A DNA stretch of 64,000 nucleotides, from contig CM061920.1 in the NCBI GenBank assembly GCA_031002005.1, forward strand, positions 104,777,447 to 104,841,446. The letters run 5' to 3'. Below the pieces are notes generated by a model. That model did no database searches, was not told where the DNA came from, and worked only from the letters and a program-made list of their open reading frames with translations. A program made the position numbers and the translations under genes. This DNA comes from Vandiemenella viatica. Lineage: Eukaryota > Arthropoda > Insecta > Orthoptera > Morabidae. Of the stretch, positions 58,171 through 64,000 are shown piece by piece. Positions within the stretch are counted from its first letter, which is position 1; each line of letters starts with the position of its first letter.

Positions 58171-60542
58171 TATCAGTATGCTTGCAACTAACTATACATT
58201 AGTTCATCTGATAACTTATTTGAAAAATATGGAATCGCGCTATGGCCGAAGAAATACTTGTACGTATATTGAACCTGCGGTTGCATTACGTGTTCTTAAT
58301 AGTAAAATCGTGGAAAAATCTAGCTTAATGTATCCATGATAATTGTGAATTTGTTTGGTTGGTACTATTGATGAAACTCCGTCTTCAACAGAGCAGAAGC
58401 AGACACACAGCTGCAGGTTTACCATCGATTTTTACTGTGTTTGTGGAGTATAAAACGTTCGCCTCAAGCGAACAAAGGAAATACTTATGGATCATTTAAG
58501 CGACTTAGAGAAATTCGTTTCATGTGAGAAGAATTAACTCTCGAAAAGGTGAATCAAAGACAGATCATTTATTCACAACATGTTAAAAATGTAAGCGTCA
58601 AATTTGTATTTTATACCAGCTTTGTGAACCAAACAAGACTTCAAGTTAATGCTTGCTATTATAAATTGTTTCATGAAACATTCTTCTAGGTGAGTTTAAA
58701 AATAATAATTTATGCATCAGTTGACAATTTTTTTTTTCAAATGTAATGGTTTCATTGTCTTCACTAAGTGACAATTACTAAAGAGAAGATTTGACTTACC
58801 ACAAATTAGCGTTAAAATCATTAGTGGCTTCGCTATGATGTACTAGAACGATAGAGCAGTTAATTAAAACATTTTTAGCTCAGTAATTACCGAAATCAAA
58901 TTCGTGAATGTATATTGTATAAAGCAAAATGCTGAATTGTACGCTGCGGTGGTAGTCACAAGAACGTTCTTCGCATTGCTAACAACTGGCACTTTATTGC
59001 CACAGAGACTTAATGAATCATTAAGAAACTCATTTCATCGAGGATCCGCGAACAAATTAGAGGTGTATGTTCTAATTAAAGAAAGAAAACTAATTTACGG
59101 AGGCACCAGCCCGACAGCCCACAGTGGAGGCGGTCGCTCGCTGATTAACCCTGAGTAAATCGTCCCATTATCTGAAGAAGCAAATACGTCGCTTTTTTTG
59201 CTGTAAAAAACGACTAAAGTATTTCAAGGGAAGAAAAACAAGCAACCTGGAAATCTTTTCCCGGATTACCTCAAGTATCTCTCAGAAGTAACTTTCCGGG
59301 AGCAGAGCAGTTCGCGACTAAAGGTTTGAGAGCATTAACATCCTACTGCTTTCCAGAAACAAGACCTTCGCAATTAGCAGTATAAAGAAAAGGATGATAC
59401 GTATAATCTCTCAGGCATTTGCATTTCTTTTCTTTAGATCAAGTATGCAAGTCACCCGAGGATTTAGGTAGAACATTTCGTTTGTATTCTTCAAATTGGA
59501 ATAAAAGGATAAACAGCTACCTCAGTTCTCTTTCCTGATTGGCAGCGTTTGTTACAGCGTTTATACCGATAAATAAATTATGGAAAATTGTCCTTTAATA
59601 ATATCGTGGCAATTGAAAAATGAAACTATTGCTTTAACTGAAAATTTTAAAAAGCTTGTGTTTTTATTTAGTATTTGACTAAATTGGCCTAGCTTTCTAC
59701 GGAAACTTAATACTATAATAAACTCAAAACAAATTACAGTATGAACACGTTCTCCAACAGTTCTGGAGAAAATGAATAAAATTAAACCAGTTATTTGAAC
59801 ATAATTAAATTTTAATGTTTGAGAAGTAAAATTGCGAAAACATTATCAGAGCTGCTAGTATGACGGACACCAACTTACTACACACAGTGCAAAGTAACTG
59901 TCACCATTGAATTATACTAGAAATTGCGTTCCTCCAGAAACGTAACTAATTCTTTGTACTCGAAGTAGTAGAGAAATTAGTTTTATCACAAGTAGTTCTC
60001 CAACGAAGTATATCGACATTTTAAGGAATATTTCGCTGCCATACTGTTTTATAAACCATCATGTAAAGAGGAGGTTGAACTATTTACCTAAGCGTGAACA
60101 TTCGAGCAGAAAATATGCAATCGCGTTAAACAAAGAAACGTGTAGTATTGTTTTTATAACAAACGCAGCTGGAATAGAAATTAAGTCAGGAGCATCAATG
60201 AAATTTGCTCTAACATTTGTATCAGCACCATGATAATACTCGTATTTTCTTCTGAATTTAGAGGTTCTAGCAATTTATACATAACTTTTTTTGGCTAAAT
60301 AAAACATAAATGACGCGTTAGATTGTTCTAACGAATGTGCTTCGAATGTTAAAACCATGCCAATGAAGGAGAAAAATCATGCTTCTCTTCTCACACTAAC
60401 ATAATTGCGTTTATTACCAATATTAAAATAGTAGTTAAAAGTTTTGCATTTCACGAACAAAAGAAGTAATAAGTAAAGCCCTATACAATAATCAGTGCAT
60501 TACCTTATGGTAATACTAAAAGAGAGTTATCTAAATAAAGTA
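58171..60542. other. AT-rich sequence, nothing recognised
   Basis: No gene or repeat recognised. A short GC-richer run at about 59095-59155 is the only compositional change. Confidence 0.45.
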
Positions 60543-61853
60543 CGAGGGTGTTTCAAATGAAAACCTTAAAAGTTAAATAAAATTTCGACAAGTATCGTGA
60601 TGGAGTTGGTAGGTGGCAGCAGTGTTCCTTGAAGTTCACAAAGTGACCGACAGGCGGCACAGTGATGTTACAACGCTAGAGAAGGTGATGAAATACATAA
60701 CAAGATGGCCGCCCCGCTGTCAACATGCACCGCGATTGAGCAGCGTTCAGTGATACGTTTCTTGAGTAGTGAAGGGGTCAAACCAATTGAAATTCATCGC
60801 AGAATAATAGCACAGTATGGTGATTCGTGTTTGTCGTTGCAGCAAGTGTACGAGTGGTGTAGGAAGTTTGAAAGCGGTGTAACGTCTGTGGAGGATGCCC
60901 CAAGACCAGGGCAGGCGAACCGCGTAGTGACGGACGAAAACATTGCGTTAGTGGAGGAGCTTGTAAAGGATAATAGACGCATAACTCTGAACGAAATAGC
61001 CACAATTTTGAAGATAAGTATTGGTTCAGCGCATAATATTGTTCACAACGTACTGCACTTCAATAAGGTGTCTGCAAGATGGGTGCCACGTCAGTTGACT
61101 GCCGAATTGAAAGCCCGTCGCATTGATGCCTGTGAAGAACTTTTGCGTCGTTTCCACGCCGAAGGTGATGCCTTTCTGAGCAAAATTGTCACAGGTGATG
61201 AGACTTGGGTTCACTACCACCAACCAGAAACGAAAAGGTCAAGCAAGGAATGGCGCCACACCTCATCGCCGAAACCAAAAAAATTCCGCACTCAACCGTC
61301 TGCAGGAAAAGTCATGCTCACTGTCTTCTGGGATGCAAATGGAATAATTTTGGAGCATTACATGGATAAGGGGGTTACGGTAACCAGCAATTCCTATTCA
61401 AACATGCTGAAACATCACCTCCGCCCTGCAATCAGGAGTAAACGACGAGGACTTCTGACTTCAGGAGTTTTGCTGCAGCATGACAACGCCCGACCACATA
61501 CAGCCCGTAGGACAGTTGAGACTATTCAGGAAATTAAATTTGAATGTCTGGTACATCCTCCTTATTCACCAGACCTCGCCCCTAGTGACTTTCACCTGTT
61601 TGGTGCACTCAAAGAAGGAATAGGGGGCAGGCATTTCAGAAGTGACGAAGAGGTGAAAGCCGCGGTGCATGACTGGCTACACACACGACCAAAAGAATTC
61701 TTCCGTCGTGGTATCTATGCACTCCCGAAGCGATGGAATACATGCATTCAACGTCAAGGAGACTACGTCGAAAAATGACATGTAAGTTTTTTGTTCATTG
61801 TCACAAATAAAAAAAATATAGCACTTTTAAGGTTTTCATTTGAAACACCCTCG
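60543..61853 (+). mobile_element. Complete mariner transposon, apparently intact
   Basis: The 1311-bp element is bounded by TA duplications (60541-60542 and 61854-61855). Its perfect 31-bp terminal inverted repeats begin CGAGGGTGTTTCAAATGAAA (60543-60573 and 61823-61853). A single uninterrupted transposase gene fills most of it, with a ~130-bp 5' leader and an AATAAA at about 61806-61811, between the stop codon and the right repeat. Identical termini and an undamaged gene indicate a recent insertion, since mariners decay quickly once inserted. It differs in termini and protein sequence from the mariner at 13620-14738. Confidence 0.96.
60705..61778 (+). CDS. Mariner-family transposase, 357 residues, apparently complete
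   Basis: DDD-family transposase that excises its element and inserts it at TA dinucleotides in the nucleus. Residues ~12-60 and ~77-115 correspond to the paired helix-turn-helix DNA-binding domain that recognises the terminal repeats, separated by a linker (EDAPRPGQANRVV). The linker motif WVPRQL (126-131) corresponds to WVPHEL in Mos1. Catalytic residues are D165 (VTGDETWV), D260 (QHDNARPHT) and D295 (PDLAPSDFHLF), with exactly 34 residues between the last two, the D,D34D signature. Length is slightly above Mos1 (345 residues). The chosen ATG lies 131 bp inside the left repeat and is the first in frame that keeps the full DNA-binding domain. No frameshift, stop or missing catalytic residue is visible, so activity is possible but unproven. 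Confidence 0.95.
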   Translation: MAAPLSTCTAIEQRSVIRFLSSEGVKPIEIHRRIIAQYGDSCLSLQQVYEWCRKFESGVTSVEDAPRPGQANRVVTDENIALVEELVKDNRRITLNEIATILKISIGSAHNIVHNVLHFNKVSARWVPRQLTAELKARRIDACEELLRRFHAEGDAFLSKIVTGDETWVHYHQPETKRSSKEWRHTSSPKPKKFRTQPSAGKVMLTVFWDANGIILEHYMDKGVTVTSNSYSNMLKHHLRPAIRSKRRGLLTSGVLLQHDNARPHTARRTVETIQEIKFECLVHPPYSPDLAPSDFHLFGALKEGIGGRHFRSDEEVKAAVHDWLHTRPKEFFRRGIYALPKRWNTCIQRQGDYVEK

Positions 61854-62640
61854 TAAATGCGTATTACTTTATTGGCAGAATGTTGTGGAAGGATTAATCG
61901 GCCGTTTAGGTGGCAGAGTTCCAAATGGCCGATCAATTTTTCTTTGTGATGGCAACAAATAACCTAAAACGGTGATGTTTCCAGGTAAACGTGACTTAAA
62001 CTATTAAGAGTAATACAAACCATATAGTTTTATTCTTTAAAGATTTACCAGGAGGACAGTCCAGTTTAAAAGCCCATAAAAATTATTTCCGACAGCGGAC
62101 TGTTTGTGTTTTCTTCAACCAAATGAGAATCGTTGCCCCTCGAATATTTATATTAATTTTATTAAACAGTTCGCAAGAAATATAAATATTAGCTTCGCAT
62201 GATAATCTAAATATTTTACGTAGAAGTTTTAAATTGTTTGTGAAATTCGTATTTATTTCGTGTTCTGATAACAGGGTCTCAAAATTATTAAAATAGTCTC
62301 ATAGCATATTATAAAGCAAACATGAATCTTTAAATTATTTTAACCATAATTTTTAATTTCATGATTAAATAATGAATTACAGATTATTGTTTTCTATATG
62401 GATAGTGATGGTATCGCAATACGAAACAAATCCACAAAATAAACAAAAATTTAAGCATTTGTTCGCTGACATTATTTCGAGGCTAATGAAACCATTGAAA
62501 TTAAGTCAAGTAACATACTTGAAAGATGCTTACCATACTCAGTAAGTTTATTGATTTAAATTAGACAACCTTTTTTGTTCCACTTAGTGGTTTAATACCA
62601 TGTAGACGACTGTACTGGCTGACAATGATCTACTCAAAGA
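61854..62640. other. AT-rich sequence, nothing recognised
   Basis: No supported feature. Confidence 0.45.
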
Positions 62641-62790
62641 CCGAGTGTGAACGCTTTTGTTCTGGCCTTCCATTAGGGACACTTGTTATTCGATTCCCAA
62701 TCCGCATATCCAGATTTAGGATTTCGATTTTTGTTGGCATGGTTCCTTGATGTATCCAATTGTCTAACTGTGTCAAATACCCTGAATCGT
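62641..62790 (+). mobile_element. Possible SINE family A remnant (head and start of body)
   Basis: GAGTGTGAACGCTTTTGTTC, TTCGATTCCCAATCCGCATA and TCCAGATTTAGGATTTCGAT follow the head, B-box and first body block of family A with many changes. The rest is not recognisable. Confidence 0.5.
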
Positions 62791-64000
62791 TCTATTACCT
62801 CACTGTCCATTAAGTGCAAATTATTAATTAAGAGAACAAGAAACCAGTTACATGTTAAAGGTTAACGGTTGGCGGGGACTTCGCATCAAATTTAACCCCC
62901 CACCCCCCCTCTCCCCCTCTTCCTATCCTCCGGTCGGAGGCCCGAGAACATTTTGTAATTTGATACACTGGGAAAGCCTTCATTCGTTCAACAAGCTTAT
63001 GACAGCTACGTATAGAACTCAATAAAACTGTAATGTCCCAAAATAATGCCACAAGTACACATTGCTAAGAATTCGATAAAAATGTTTTTACTGTTTCAAT
63101 CAGTATGTGAATGAAACTCCATTAAGAGTGAAAAAGGTTGAGGTGTTTCTTATGCCTCACAAGACCTGTATCCCTGTTTAACACAATGAATGTAATTTAA
63201 TGTGTAACTCTTGTTTCCCCATTCGTTTAAACTAGGAGGAAGGAGAAACGCGAAATGTAGAATTACGGCGGGGTGCGATGCTGCCGGTGTAATAGCTTTA
63301 ATTGCCACAAGTAAGTAATTAGATATGTGGGTACGCGGAATGTATTACTTCCCAGTGGGATAATGCTTTGTACGAGAGAGTCTGAGCAGACAAGCTGTGT
63401 ATCTTGGGAGCCATGCTATCCAGAACTTAAGCTCCCGGCGAGCCACCGAAATAAAGGTACAACGGTGCAGTCAACTAGAGAATTTTCTTCTTTACTTCTC
63501 ACAGAAACGACAGGTCCCATTATTTCTAAGATGACGAGTTTCAACGAATGTATTACCTCACTTCGTAGACGTATTGTTTGAATTTAAAATTTGGCAATTT
63601 TTTCCAACAGCTAACCAATAAATATGTTTTCGAATATCAGCCAACGTTATCAACGAGAAGGATCGTTGCAACTTAAATATCTGATATAACGTAACTACTT
63701 AAGTGCAATGATATTACGTTACAGTTTCGTATTAACAAAATCATTAAGCGTGTGCTGTAACATTATCTAAAGATTAAGTAGATGATTCCGTCTCTCCTAA
63801 CAATATTATGTATTAATTATAAAAATAACATTCTTTGAGCAAGTACTTGGTGGAAATAAACTAAATTATTGTCTCAAATAATATGTTTTCTTTATCACAT
63901 TAGAACTTATTCAAGATGCTGTAAAACCTAACAAAATTGACGACGGAATATATACCGATATACAATTTTACTATTACAGGTAATAATGTGATGTGACAAA
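62791..64000. other. Unassigned sequence to window end
   Basis: A C-rich tract at about 62895-62919 (C6-A-C7-TCT-C5) means long G-runs on the minus strand. The 84-residue plus frame at 63327-63581 has no recognised domain. Otherwise nothing seen. Confidence 0.4.

Noticed and set aside
1..64000. CRISPR array, bacterial operon or prophage
   Set aside because: No spaced direct repeats or bacterial genes. The repeats, mariners and mitochondrial insertion show an animal nuclear genome.

Overview
This window looks like nuclear DNA from an insect with a large, AT-rich, repeat-laden genome. The evidence is two mariner transposons, several non-LTR retrotransposon fragments of types common in arthropods, at least four tRNA-headed SINE families, Penelope-like (PLE-type) 3' ends, and a nuclear copy of mitochondrial nad5 that reads only with the invertebrate mitochondrial code (AGA = Ser, TGA = Trp, ATA = Met). 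A polyneopteran (orthopteran, phasmid or blattodean relative) is my best guess from the repeat style; that is inference only. I recognise no host protein-coding gene. Nearly all open frames are short, lack recognisable domains and look like chance frames.

Layout. 1-670: edge-truncated LINE remnant (-). 2735-3217: foldback MITE with ~165-bp terminal inverted repeats. 5519-5730: SINE with a perfect 9-bp target duplication, next to a LINE 3' end at 5740-6097. 9661-9861: nad5 NUMT. 10180-10745: two SINEs. 12499-13375: LINE reverse-transcriptase (RT) fragment (-). 13620-14738: broken mariner (-). 15863-17140: two SINEs. 19611-19980: candidate LTR with primer-binding site. 20856-21090: SINE. 24545-24770: faint RT remnant. 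26405-26530: PLE-like tail with a hammerhead-like core. 32252-32650: SINE split by a 212-bp PLE-like insertion that carries a second hammerhead-like core. 40794-41909: LINE 3' half (-), same family as 5740-6097. 43344-49055: SINE copies and fragments. 52352-53460: CR1-like LINE, followed by a ~530-bp tandem duplication containing SINE heads (53463-54560) and another LINE/SINE-type 3' end (54560-54925). 56975-58170: two SINEs flanking a strongly structured non-coding block (57685-57823). 60543-61853: structurally intact mariner with a complete 357-residue transposase and perfect 31-bp inverted repeats.

The elements do not form a pathway; they record layers of insertion. The 60.5-kb mariner appears youngest (undamaged frame, identical termini, TA duplication). 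The SINEs depend in trans on LINE machinery of the kind whose decayed copies are present here. Several GC- and CpG-richer islands (about 8.65, 17.2, 21.5, 29.9, 34.0 and 39.1 kb) stand out from the AT-rich background and are the best candidates for host regulatory sequence or first exons, but the sequence alone does not show which.
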